Source: Thalassococcus arenae (GTDB lineage: Bacteria; Pseudomonadota; Alphaproteobacteria; Rhodobacterales; Rhodobacteraceae). Taken from it: a stretch of DNA of 64,000 nucleotides. The DNA lies in contig NZ_JAHRWL010000001.1 of the NCBI RefSeq assembly GCF_019104745.1, positions 744,001 through 808,000 of the forward strand, given 5' to 3'. The notes beneath the pieces were generated by a model. It did not search any database and was not told where the DNA came from. It saw only the letters and a program-made list of their open reading frames with translations. Position 1 is the stretch's first letter. Each line of letters opens with the position of its first letter. The position numbers were made by a program, and so were the translations under genes. This document shows, one piece after another, positions 27,697-35,853 of the stretch.

Positions 27697-29025
27697 TCAG
27701 ATCAGCGCCTGTTCGGCCGCGGCGGCAAAGCGCAGCAGGCGGTCTTCTGCCATCGGCGCGCCCATCAGCATGAGGCCGCAACTGGCTGTGCCGGTGGGCA
27801 GGGTGACGGCGCAGAGCCCCATCAGGTTGCCGACGCGGGTGTTGCGCAGGGTCAGCAGGTTTTCGGTGACGTAATAGTCTCCCTGCTCCATCAAGCGGTC
27901 GGTCTTGGGTGGCAGGTTCGGCGCCGTCGGGCACAGCACGGCGTCGAAACCGGCGGTGGCGGCGTGCCATTTGCGCCGGGTCTCGGCCATGCGCTGGCAG
28001 GCGGCGACGTAGTCGGCACCGGTATGCGCCGCGCCAGCGGCAAAGCGGTCGCGGATCGGAGCGAACATCAGGTCGCCGCGCGGCGCGATCTCGTGGCGCC
28101 AGGTGGCCCAGGCCTCGGTCGTGTAGAGGATGCCGGCATCGGCCATCGGGCCCGTCAGGTCGGGAAAGGAAAAGGGGATCAGGTCGGCCCCGGCCCTGTC
28201 CAGACGGTCGAGCGCCGCGCGATACGCCGACGCGGGCGCGTCACGCAGATCATCCATGACGATGGTTTCCAGCACCGCCAGGCGGCGGCCCTTCAGGCTC
28301 GACCCCGACAGATCCGGCGCCGCGCGCCCTTCCAGCGCCGCCAGCATCTGCGCGGCGTCCGACACCGTGCGGCACAGCGGCCCGACCGTGTCGAAGCCCG
28401 CCGCCAGCGGCACGACGCCGTCCAACGAAATCCGGCCATGGGTGGTTTTCAGCCCGACCAGGTCGTTCCAGGCCGCCGGGATGCGCACCGACCCGCCGGT
28501 ATCCGAACCGACGGCCGCCGCCGCCAGACCGAATGCCACCGAAGCCGCAGCACCCGAGGACGAGCCGCCCGACACCGCGTCGGGATCGTTGACGCAAGGC
28601 GGCGTGGCGGTGACCGGGTTCAGACCCAGCCCGGAAAACGCCAGTTCCGACATGTGCGTCTTGCCCAGGCAGACCAGTCCCATCGCGGTGGCGGTGGCCA
28701 GAACCGGCGCGTCCCGGTCCGGCACCCGACCCTTGAGCAGCGCCGAGCCGGCCTCGGTCGCCACGCCCGCGCTGTCGAACAGGTCCTTCCAGCTGACCGG
28801 AACGCCGTCCAGCGGCGACCGGCGGCGACCGGCCTGCGCGCGGGCGCGGGCGGCGGTGGCTTCGGCCAGGGCGCGGTCGGGGGTCAATCGGGCATAGATG
28901 CGGTCAGCCCGCGGATGCGCCGCGATCTTGTCGAGAAAGGCCTGCGTCAGCTCCACCGGATCGATTTCGCCCGCGCCGATGCCGCGGCCCAGCCGGGTTG
29001 CGCCGAGTGTGGTCCAGTCTGTCAT
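27697..29025 (-). CDS. Amidase signature family hydrolase
   Basis: 442-aa amidase-signature enzyme with a Ser-cisSer-Lys triad. The Lys is in GVPVSWKDLFDSAG and the Ser pair in DAVSGGSSSGAAASVA, followed by GSDTGGSVRIPAAWNDLVGLK. GatA has similar motifs, but there is no gatC or gatB beside it and the C-terminus differs, so a catabolic or aryl/acyl amidase is likelier. Start chosen at MTDWTTLGATRL (29023-29025). Divergent from the flavin hydroxylase gene. Confidence 0.87.
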   Translation of the reverse strand: MTDWTTLGATRLGRGIGAGEIDPVELTQAFLDKIAAHPRADRIYARLTPDRALAEATAARARAQAGRRRSPLDGVPVSWKDLFDSAGVATEAGSALLKGRVPDRDAPVLATATAMGLVCLGKTHMSELAFSGLGLNPVTATPPCVNDPDAVSGGSSSGAAASVAFGLAAAAVGSDTGGSVRIPAAWNDLVGLKTTHGRISLDGVVPLAAGFDTVGPLCRTVSDAAQMLAALEGRAAPDLSGSSLKGRRLAVLETIVMDDLRDAPASAYRAALDRLDRAGADLIPFSFPDLTGPMADAGILYTTEAWATWRHEIAPRGDLMFAPIRDRFAAGAAHTGADYVAACQRMAETRRKWHAATAGFDAVLCPTAPNLPPKTDRLMEQGDYYVTENLLTLRNTRVGNLMGLCAVTLPTGTASCGLMLMGAPMAEDRLLRFAAAAEQALI

Positions 29026-29104
29026 GCCCGCCCCTCCTGTCTGCGGGACGGTAGCGGCCTCTCGGCGCATGGACAATCCCGTGCGCGCACGCATATTGCG
29101 GGGC

Positions 29105-30322
29105 ATGGAAATGGACGCAGATATCCTGATCGTGGGCGGCGGCCTGAACGGCCCGGCGCTGGCGCTGGCCGCCGCGCAGGCTGGTCTGTCCAGCCTCGTG
29201 GTCGATGCCCTGCCGGTGGACACCCGCACCGATCCGGCCTTTGACGGGCGGTCCTACGCCTTGGCGTTGTCGTCGGTGCGGATGATGGAAAACCTCGGGC
29301 TTTGGGGCGGCCTGGCCGGCCTTGCCCAGCCGATGAACCAGATCAAGGTCGCCGATGGCCGCGTGGGCGAAGCGCAGGTCTTCCTGGGTCTGCATTTCGA
29401 CAGCGCCGAGATCGAGGACGGCCCGATGGGCCACATGCTGGAAGACCGGCATCTGCGCCGCGCGCTGTTGCGGGCGATGTCAGACAATCCGCTGGTCACG
29501 CATCGCGCCGAGGCGCGGGTGGTGGCGCAGTCGACCGGGCCGCGGGATGCGTCGATCACCCTGGCGGACGGCGTGGTGCTGCGCGGACGGCTGCTGGTGG
29601 GCGCGGACGGTCGGCAAAGCGGCACCGCCGCGCGCGCGGGCATCCGGCGCACCGGCTGGGGTTACGGCCAGACCGCGCTGGTCTGCGCCATCAGGCACGA
29701 AAAGCCGCACCACGGCACCGCGCACCAGCTGTTCCTGCCGCCCGGCCCGCTGGCCATCCTGCCGCTGAAAGGCGACCGGTCATCCATCGTGTGGTCGGAA
29801 AAGGACACGGCAGCGCAGGCCATCAACGCGTTGAGCGATGCCGATTACATGGACGTCCTGCGCCCGCGCTTCGGCGATTTCCTGGGCGACATCGCGCTGG
29901 AGGGCGCGCGCTATACCTACCCGCTGAACCTGACGCTGGCCAATGCCTTCGTCGCGGAACGGCTGGCGCTGGTGGGCGATGCCGCCCACGGTATGCATCC
30001 GATCGCCGGTCAGGGCCTGAATGCAGGGCTGCGCGACGTGGCGGCCCTAGCCCATGTGATCGCCCATGCGCAAAGGCGCGGCGAGGATATCACAAGCGCC
30101 GCGGTGCTGGAGCGATATCAAGGCTGGCGGAGGTTCGACACCGCCGCGCTTGCGGCTGCGACCGACCTGTTCAACCGTCTGTTTTCCAACGACAATACAC
30201 TGCTTCGGCTGGGTCGCGATATCGGCATGCGCGCGGTTCAGGCGGTGCCAGAGCTGCGCCGCACCTTCATCCGCGAAGCCGCCGGCATCAGCGGCGACCT
30301 GCCCGATCTGATGCGCGCTTGA
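29105..30322 (+). CDS. UbiH/UbiF-family FAD-dependent hydroxylase
   Basis: 405-aa class A flavoprotein monooxygenase of the ubiquinone-hydroxylase family, expected to hydroxylate the benzoquinone ring on the membrane. N-terminal Rossmann motif ILIVGGGLNGPALALAAA, central LLVGADGRQSGTAARAGI (DG motif) and C-terminal ALVGDAAHGMHPIAGQGLNAGLRD define it. Which ring position it acts on is not decided by sequence. Starts at 29105 (MEMDADIL) or 29111 fit the fold best; an upstream ATG at 29069 adds 12 residues. Confidence 0.9.
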   Translation: MEMDADILIVGGGLNGPALALAAAQAGLSSLVVDALPVDTRTDPAFDGRSYALALSSVRMMENLGLWGGLAGLAQPMNQIKVADGRVGEAQVFLGLHFDSAEIEDGPMGHMLEDRHLRRALLRAMSDNPLVTHRAEARVVAQSTGPRDASITLADGVVLRGRLLVGADGRQSGTAARAGIRRTGWGYGQTALVCAIRHEKPHHGTAHQLFLPPGPLAILPLKGDRSSIVWSEKDTAAQAINALSDADYMDVLRPRFGDFLGDIALEGARYTYPLNLTLANAFVAERLALVGDAAHGMHPIAGQGLNAGLRDVAALAHVIAHAQRRGEDITSAAVLERYQGWRRFDTAALAAATDLFNRLFSNDNTLLRLGRDIGMRAVQAVPELRRTFIREAAGISGDLPDLMRA

Positions 30323-30368
30323 ACCCGCCCCGCACGCCGTGCCAAGCAGGGCCAAAGGAGAGGCGTGG

Positions 30369-31121
30369 ATGACAATCAAGACCGCCATCGTGACCGGCGC
30401 GGCCCGGGGTATCGGGCTGGCCACCACCAGGCTGCTGCTGGAACAGGGCTGGCGCGTGGCCATGCTCGACCGCGACGCCGAAGAACTGGACCGCGCGCTG
30501 CACGGTCTGGACGGCGTGCTGCCGCTGAAACTCGACATTTCCGATCCGCAATCGGCCGGCCGCATGGTGCGCGAGACGCTGGCCTGGGCGGGCCGGATCG
30601 ACGCGCTGGTCAACAATGCCGGCGTAGCCGAATTCGGCCCCATCGCGGAGTGCGATTTCGAGATGTGGCGGCGGGTGATGGCCACGAACCTGGACGGCAC
30701 CTTCCTGTGTTCGCAGGCCGCCGCCGATGCGCTGGCCGAAACCCGCGGCGCGATCGTCAACATCGCCTCGATCAGCGGGCTGCGCGCCTCGACGCTGCGG
30801 GTGGCCTATGGCACGTCCAAGGCGGCTGTGATCCAGCTGACCAAGCAGCAGGCGGCGGAACTGGGCGAACACGGCGTGCGCGCCAATTGCGTCTGCCCCG
30901 GCCCGGTGCGCACCAAGCTGGCGATGGCGGTGCACAGCCAGGAGATCATCGACAGCTATCACGACGCGATCCCGTTGAACCGATACGGTTCGGAACGCGA
31001 GATCGCCGAGGTGATCGCGTTTCTGGTGTCGGACAGGGCAAGCTATGTCACCGGGCAGGTGATCGCGGCGGATGGCGGGTTCGAATCGACGGGTGTGGGG
31101 CTGCCGGCGCTGCGCAAGTGA
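30369..31121 (+). CDS. Short-chain dehydrogenase/reductase
   Basis: 250-aa SDR with cofactor motif TGAARGIG (residues 9-16), NNAG near 88, catalytic Ser in NIASISG and YGTSK (YxxxK). The C-terminus YVTGQVIAADGGFESTG is classical. AAAGGAGAGG lies just before the ATG at 30369. Same direction as the flavin hydroxylase 46 nt upstream. Substrate unknown; similar to the 3-oxoacyl-ACP or sugar-alcohol dehydrogenase group. Confidence 0.9.
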   Translation: MTIKTAIVTGAARGIGLATTRLLLEQGWRVAMLDRDAEELDRALHGLDGVLPLKLDISDPQSAGRMVRETLAWAGRIDALVNNAGVAEFGPIAECDFEMWRRVMATNLDGTFLCSQAAADALAETRGAIVNIASISGLRASTLRVAYGTSKAAVIQLTKQQAAELGEHGVRANCVCPGPVRTKLAMAVHSQEIIDSYHDAIPLNRYGSEREIAEVIAFLVSDRASYVTGQVIAADGGFESTGVGLPALRK

Positions 31122-31189
31122 CGGGCGATGGCGAGGTGAACCCCGCCCTACCCGCGCCGCGCAACTGAACGCAGCACCGGCGCGTGCCG

Positions 31190-32716
31190 TTACTTGATCC
31201 GCTGACCGTTGGCCAGCACGTGGCCCTGGTCGTTGACTTCGATCACCGATGTCGCGGTGTCCGGTTCGGTGCCCGGCACGGTGAACATCGACAGCATCAT
31301 CCGGGCGCCCATGGCGTCCTCCTCGGCCATGATCCCCATCGCGATCAGCTTGTCGATCAGGCCATTGGCACCGGACACGGCAAGGTTCAGCTTGCCCTCG
31401 GGCGCGGGCATGCCGTCAAAGCTGGTCAGATCCTCGTTGTCGAAGGTGAACGCCCCGTCGCCGGTGATCTTGCCGCCCACCGCCTCGACCGTCAGCGCGT
31501 TCAGCGTCAGCGCATTCAGCTCGCCCGGCACGCCGCCGGTTTCCTCGAGCGCCGCCATCGCCTCGGCATCCATCAGGCTGACGAAGGGCGTGACCTGCGC
31601 CGTCATGTCGATGGCCACCGTGGCGGGATCGCGCGGCAACTGGCCCGCCGGGTCGAAGATGCCCCACAGCATGTCCGACATGGTGAAACCCGCCAGCGTC
31701 AGCCCCAGTGCCGCATCCCTGGGCGTGTCCGAAGCCGCCATCGGCATCGAGATCTTGAACCCGCTTTCGGCCATCTGCGCGTTGATCGGGAACGGCAGGT
31801 CCGGCACGGTCAGCGCCAAGGTCGTGCCGGTGCCCCTGGTCACGTAGGTCAGCACTTCGCTGTCCAGCACAAAATCCAGCGACCCCGAGGTCGAGCTGGT
31901 CTGGCCATTGACGATGTCGCTGCCTTCGTTGCCCATGAAGGCAAGCTGTCCGCCCTGGTGCGAAACGCTGCCGGAGGCGGCCATGCCCGAAGCGAAGAGC
32001 TGTTCGGGGTCCGAGGTGTCGATGCCCGACGGGATCGTGGCAGTGCTGGTCATCGCCAGCCCCGTCAGCTGGCCGTTTGCCGAAAACGATCCCGAACCTT
32101 CGGGATCGGCAAAGGCCATGTCGTAGGTCACGTTGCCCAGGGTCACGTCCTGGGCAAGCTTCTGAGCCGCGGTGTCGCGCATGACGGTCGAGGTTCCCTT
32201 GACAGGGCCGGCATCCATGACGAAGCGGGCGATCTCTTCGGTCAGGATGACGCCCTTGGTTCTGACCTCGGCCAGCGTGACCGCAATGCGGTCGGCGGTG
32301 TAATCGTACTTCAGCGCGCCGGGATCGCCCGATACCAGCATGTCCAGCGCGGTTTGGCTGTAGTCGAGACGGATATCGACCCGGTCGTCCTCGCCTTCGG
32401 GGACGAAGCCGATGGCGATGGGCATCACGGCGGGAAACGCCACCCGCACCGTGCCGTCGCCGAGATCGGTCAGGGTGATGCTGTCCATCGCGACGCTGAG
32501 CGTGCCTTCATCGTCGGGCATGTCGATCGACATCGCCACGTCCGTCACCGTCAGCGTATCGCCCGACAGGCTTTCGGTGGCCGTGACCGTGTATCCGAAG
32601 CTTTGCATGTAGGTCTCGAGATCGTCCCAGACCTGGGCCGGGGTCACGTCCGCAAGCGCCGGGCTTGCGGCCACGAGGCCGGCTGCAAGGGCCGGGATGC
32701 GGGAATAGCGTGTCAT
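31190..32716 (-). CDS. DUF2125 domain periplasmic protein
   Basis: 508-aa exported protein. Signal peptide MTRYSRIPALAAGLVAASPALA, then a long beta-rich, Asp/Thr-rich, acidic chain without Cys. I assign DUF2125 from overall resemblance (N-terminal VTPAQVWDDLETYMQSFGYTVTATESLSGDTLTV, repeated short beta segments, ends VLANGQRIK). Function unknown; it probably resides in the periplasm or on the outer membrane. It is monocistronic on the minus strand, convergent with the SDR. Confidence 0.8.
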   Translation of the reverse strand: MTRYSRIPALAAGLVAASPALADVTPAQVWDDLETYMQSFGYTVTATESLSGDTLTVTDVAMSIDMPDDEGTLSVAMDSITLTDLGDGTVRVAFPAVMPIAIGFVPEGEDDRVDIRLDYSQTALDMLVSGDPGALKYDYTADRIAVTLAEVRTKGVILTEEIARFVMDAGPVKGTSTVMRDTAAQKLAQDVTLGNVTYDMAFADPEGSGSFSANGQLTGLAMTSTATIPSGIDTSDPEQLFASGMAASGSVSHQGGQLAFMGNEGSDIVNGQTSSTSGSLDFVLDSEVLTYVTRGTGTTLALTVPDLPFPINAQMAESGFKISMPMAASDTPRDAALGLTLAGFTMSDMLWGIFDPAGQLPRDPATVAIDMTAQVTPFVSLMDAEAMAALEETGGVPGELNALTLNALTVEAVGGKITGDGAFTFDNEDLTSFDGMPAPEGKLNLAVSGANGLIDKLIAMGIMAEEDAMGARMMLSMFTVPGTEPDTATSVIEVNDQGHVLANGQRIK

Positions 32717-32840
32717 AATCCACCTCTCTGTCGGATCACTTCAATGGCGCCACTGTCCGGGGCCGCCGGGCACCGGTCAAGGGACTGGATTCCATACTAC
32801 GGAGCCTCTACCAACATGGCGAGAGACAGGAGATCACAAA

Positions 32841-33590
32841 ATGGACCTGACCGGGAAAACCGCGCTGATCACGGGGGCGAGCCGGGGCATCGGCGCCGAA
32901 ACGGCAAGGCTCTTTGCCAAGGCCGGTGCCAATGTCGTGCTGGTCGCGCGTTCGGCCGAGGCGATCGCCGATCTCGCGGGGGAAATCGGCGCGCAGGCCG
33001 CGGCCATTCCTTGCGACATCGCGCGCTACTGGGAAGTCGAACAGGCCGTGGAAAACACGCTCAAGGCCTTTGGATCATTGGATATTCTGGTGAACAATGC
33101 TGGCGTGATCGAACCGATATCCCGAATGGCGGATGCCGATCCGGACGGCTGGGGCGAGGTGATAGACATCAACCTCAAGGGCGTCTTTCACGGCATGCGC
33201 GCGGCGCTTCCGGTGATGCTGGAGGCCGGCGGCGGAACGATCCTGACCATCGGGTCGGGCGCGGCGCACGGGCCGGTCGAGGGATGGTCGCATTATTGTT
33301 CGGCCAAGGCGGGTGCATTGATGCTGACGCGCATGGCCGACAAGGAATACCGCGATGCGGGTATCCGCGCGCTGTCGCTGTCGCCCGGCACGGTCGCCAC
33401 GCAGATGCAACGCGAAATCAAGGCGAGCGGCATCAACCCGGTGAGCCAGCTGGACTGGGCGGACCACATCCCGCCGGACTGGCCGGCGCGGGCGCTGCTG
33501 TGGATGTGCGGGGCCGAAGCGGACGGGTTCCTGGGGGCCGAGGTGTCGCTGCGGGACGAAGACATCCGCGCGAAGGCGGGTTTGGCGTGA
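32841..33590 (+). CDS. Short-chain dehydrogenase/reductase, acyl-CoA context
   Basis: 249-aa classical SDR: TGASRGIG at residues 11-18, NNAG, Ser in LTIGSGAAHG and YCSAK. The usual C-terminal glycine-rich end is shortened to EADGFLGAEVSLRDEDIRAKAGLA. Its TGA overlaps the GTG start of the crotonase gene (GTGA), so the two are translationally coupled. They may act on one hydroxyacyl or enoyl substrate. Substrate not identifiable. Confidence 0.9.
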   Translation: MDLTGKTALITGASRGIGAETARLFAKAGANVVLVARSAEAIADLAGEIGAQAAAIPCDIARYWEVEQAVENTLKAFGSLDILVNNAGVIEPISRMADADPDGWGEVIDINLKGVFHGMRAALPVMLEAGGGTILTIGSGAAHGPVEGWSHYCSAKAGALMLTRMADKEYRDAGIRALSLSPGTVATQMQREIKASGINPVSQLDWADHIPPDWPARALLWMCGAEADGFLGAEVSLRDEDIRAKAGLA

Positions 33591-34216
33591 TCCGGCTGGA
33601 GCGCGAACACGGGCTGTGGACCGCCACCATCGACCGACCCGAAAAGGCCAATTCCCTGACGGGTGAAATGCTTGAAAAGCTTGCAGAAATCGCCGAAGCG
33701 GCGGTGGAGGCGCGGGGGCTGGTCCTGACCGGGGCCGGGTCGGTCTTTTCGGCCGGGGCGGACCTGGATGCGGCGCGGGCGGGATTGGCGACCTCGCCGC
33801 TTTGGGAACGGCTGTCGGGCGCCATCGCCGCCCTGCCCTGCCTGACCATCGCGGCGCTGAACGGCACCGTGGCGGGCGGCGCGATGGGGATGGTTCTGGC
33901 CTGCGATCTGCGCATCGCCACGCCGCAGGCCAAGTTCTTTTATCCCGTTATGAAACTTGGGTTTTTGCCGCAACCATCCGACCCGGCACGGCTGGTTTCC
34001 CTGGTCGGTCCGGCGCGCGCCAAGATGATCCTGATGGCGGGCGCGAAGATCGGCGCGGAAGAGGCTCTGGCCTGGGGACTGGTGGACCGGATCACCGAGG
34101 CGGAGGACGTGGTCGCCGAGGCGAAAACGCTGGCAGCGGATGCCCTTGGCGCGTCGGCCGAGCACGCCGCGTCGATCAAGCGGATGCTGGTTCAAGGCAC
34201 CGCACGGCCCCGGTAA
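33587..34216 (+). CDS. Short crotonase-fold protein, catalytic Glu not evident
   Basis: 209-aa enoyl-CoA hydratase/isomerase superfamily member starting with GTG. IDRPEKANSLTGEMLEKL, SVFSAGADLDAA (CoA and oxyanion-binding) and NGTVAGGAMGMVLACDLRIAT show the fold. The usual PE-KLG segment carrying the first catalytic Glu reads FFYPVMKLGFLPQPSDP, with Val-Met where the Glu is expected. The chain is about 50 residues shorter than typical hydratases. Hydratase activity is therefore doubtful; hydrolase, isomerase or lost activity are options. Start fixed by overlap with the SDR. Confidence 0.82.
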   Translation: MIRLEREHGLWTATIDRPEKANSLTGEMLEKLAEIAEAAVEARGLVLTGAGSVFSAGADLDAARAGLATSPLWERLSGAIAALPCLTIAALNGTVAGGAMGMVLACDLRIATPQAKFFYPVMKLGFLPQPSDPARLVSLVGPARAKMILMAGAKIGAEEALAWGLVDRITEAEDVVAEAKTLAADALGASAEHAASIKRMLVQGTARPR

Positions 34217-34248
34217 CGGCGCGCGCAGGCCGTTGCGCAACACCAAAA

Positions 34249-34357
34249 CGTCCCGAAACACCGGATTTCGGGACGGATCGGTGGGCCATGGGCCGGGTTC
34301 GCATCCGCCGCCGGATCAGCAATCCGTCCCGAACCGTCCGATTTCGAGACGGATTGC
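34249..34357. repeat. Two related hairpins in a 350-nt gap
   Basis: Hairpin 1 (34249-34275): CGTCCCGAAA and TTTCGGGACG, perfect 10 bp, 7-nt loop. Hairpin 2 (34319-34357): 15-bp arms with one mismatch around the same core (GTCCCGAA and TTTCGAGAC). The two are near copies: CGTCCCGAA, then GATTTCG, then GACGGAT in both. There is no T-tract. The rest of the gap 34217-34566 contains no gene I can support. Confidence 0.6.
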
Positions 34358-34566
34358 CCCCCGGCCTGCGGGTCGGGACCATGACCTTGCGTCAGATCCG
34401 GTTAATGGCGGTGTTGCAGGAACCCGCCCGGCATCGGCGGATCCCCACCGTTTGGACGCGCGGATTGCGCCGGGTCATGCCAGCGCGCCGCAAAACGTGC
34501 AGGCTGGCGCAAGGCCCGCGCGGCCACTGCCGAGTCGCGGACCGGGCCAGTCAACGGGAGATCCGC

Positions 34567-34845
34567 ATGAGACGTATCGTGACGACCACATCCGTGATCC
34601 TGAGCCTGCTGCTGGTTCAGGGCTGCGAGAACCTGACATCCGAGCAACGCACCGTCGTGGGCGTCGCTGCCGGGGCCGCGGCGGGGCTGATCACCGCGGA
34701 TGCCCTGAACGCAGACCGCGACTGGCGCCTGATCGCCGCACTGGCCGGTGCGGCAGCGGGCACCATCGTTGCGCAGAACTCGCGCACCGGGAACTGCGCC
34801 TATTCACGCGGCGACGGCACCTATTACACCGCGCCCTGCCCGTAG
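34567..34845 (+). CDS. Small glycine-zipper lipoprotein
   Basis: 92-aa predicted lipoprotein: signal TTTSVILSLLLVQGC with lipobox Cys20. The mature part is a glycine-zipper-like hydrophobic hairpin (VVGVAAGAAAGLITADAL and LIAALAGAAAGTIVAQ), then a short tail with SRGDGTYYTAPCP. It resembles 17-kDa-antigen/Smp glycine-zipper proteins. A GGGAG site is 6 nt before the ATG. Function unknown; envelope integrity is the usual suggestion. Confidence 0.75.
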   Translation: MRRIVTTTSVILSLLLVQGCENLTSEQRTVVGVAAGAAAGLITADALNADRDWRLIAALAGAAAGTIVAQNSRTGNCAYSRGDGTYYTAPCP

Positions 34846-35229
34846 AGATGTCGCCGGCCGGGCATTGGCCGGGCCGTTGCCGATGAGACAAGGCGAGTGT
34901 CCGGGCGGCGGCACGCCTTCCCCGTCCCGGATGGGCGACTTCACCGCGTGGCGGCGCAGGGCGGGTTTGAGCCCGAACCACCCGAATGCTGCGACGAAAC
35001 GAAAGTCGGCTATGCGCAGCAGAACTTGCTTTGTTTTAGCAGCAGTGACCGCCAAGACCAAAAAATCAGCGATGCGGTTGTTGCGCTGTCCAACCGGTGT
35101 GGCACTCCCAACTCGGCCGGTCTGCGCGTTTTGGTTTGTGAGGCTCAAGCATTCTTTGCGCCGTCGCGGGCAAACACGAAACCCGCACCAAGCCACACTT
35201 CCGCCTAAGTCCTACGCTACGTCAGCGTT
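34846..35229. other. 384-nt stretch without a supportable gene
   Basis: Short open frames on both strands cover it, but none has a signal, domain or good ribosome site. Base composition is visibly lower in GC than the surroundings from about 34990 onward (for example AACTTGCTTTGTTTTAGCAG). It may be remnant or acquired DNA. The GGGTTTGAGCCC near 34963 was checked as a tRNA T-arm and does not fit. Confidence 0.5.
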
Positions 35230-35496
35230 ATGCCAATATGGAACAAAATCTGGGGAACCTTCTTCGGCGGATCCTGTCTCATCTTCGGGACCTGCGCCCT
35301 GTTTGGATACTTTCCCGGGGAAAGCATCGGCGTCCGGATGTTTGCACAGTTGGCCGAAAGGTTCGGTGCCACTGAAACGGGTTTGGGCACCCTCCTGGTC
35401 GGTCTGATCCTGAGCATCTGGATCCTCGTGTCGCGCCCCGGGGTCGCCCATGACTGTGGTATCGGATGCGACGGTGGGGGTGACGGGGGCGACTAA
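35230..35496 (+). CDS. Hypothetical small membrane protein with Cys/Gly/Asp tail
   Basis: 88-aa predicted protein with two hydrophobic segments: residues about 8-27 (TFFGGSCLIFGTCALFGYF) and 52-68 (GTLLVGLILSIWILVSR). They are linked by a soluble stretch and followed by an unusual tail CGIGCDGGGDGGD with two Cys. I do not recognise the family. No strong ribosome site precedes the ATG. The codon composition is more AT-rich than in flanking genes, so it may be a recently acquired or species-specific gene. Coding status is moderately likely. Confidence 0.5.
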   Translation: MPIWNKIWGTFFGGSCLIFGTCALFGYFPGESIGVRMFAQLAERFGATETGLGTLLVGLILSIWILVSRPGVAHDCGIGCDGGGDGGD

Positions 35497-35853
35497 TCAG
35501 TGCTCAGGTCGTTTTGGTCCGATCCGCCAATAGCGCCGACTTAGGTCCGCCACTTTCAAAGAACCGAGACTGCTTTCTGTTTCTGTTTCGAACGGTTTGT
35601 CTTGGAGCTAATTATAGCAGACCTTCCGGAGCCCGAGTTGAACGACCGCTTTGTCCGCCAAGCCGACCTTGGATGCCTTCGGGAGACCCGCATGGCCGAC
35701 ATAAAGCGTCAGATGTCCGCTCTGAGCCCCGAGCGGTCATTGCACCCTGCGCGGAATCAAGCCCCAGACTTGATCCGGGGCGTCAACGAGTTCGAACTCC
35801 CGCTCCCTCCCGCATCCCTGACCTTGAGCCCCGCCCGTTCGGCCGGGGCGCCC
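35497..35853. other. 357-nt gap with one hairpin, no gene seen
   Basis: Holds a hairpin at 35713-35740: ATGTCCGCTC and GAGCGGTCAT pair over 9 of 10 positions with loop TGAGCCCC. The surrounding wording (GACCGCTTTGTCCGCC, AAGCGTCAGATGTCCGC) resembles short degenerate repeats I recall from intergenic DNA of many proteobacteria. No frame has a convincing start or domain. Confidence 0.45.

Noticed and set aside
31184-33586. Long plus-strand frame leading into the crotonase gene
   Set aside because: Runs antisense to the DUF2125 gene and over the SDR; only the part after the GTG at 33587 has homology.
34950-34975. T-arm-like GGGTTTGAGCCC, considered as a tRNA end
   Set aside because: No acceptor, D or anticodon arms at the proper distances.
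34897-35208. 103-codon plus-strand frame as a gene
   Set aside because: No ribosome site, low-complexity composition, competing frame on the other strand; no family resemblance.
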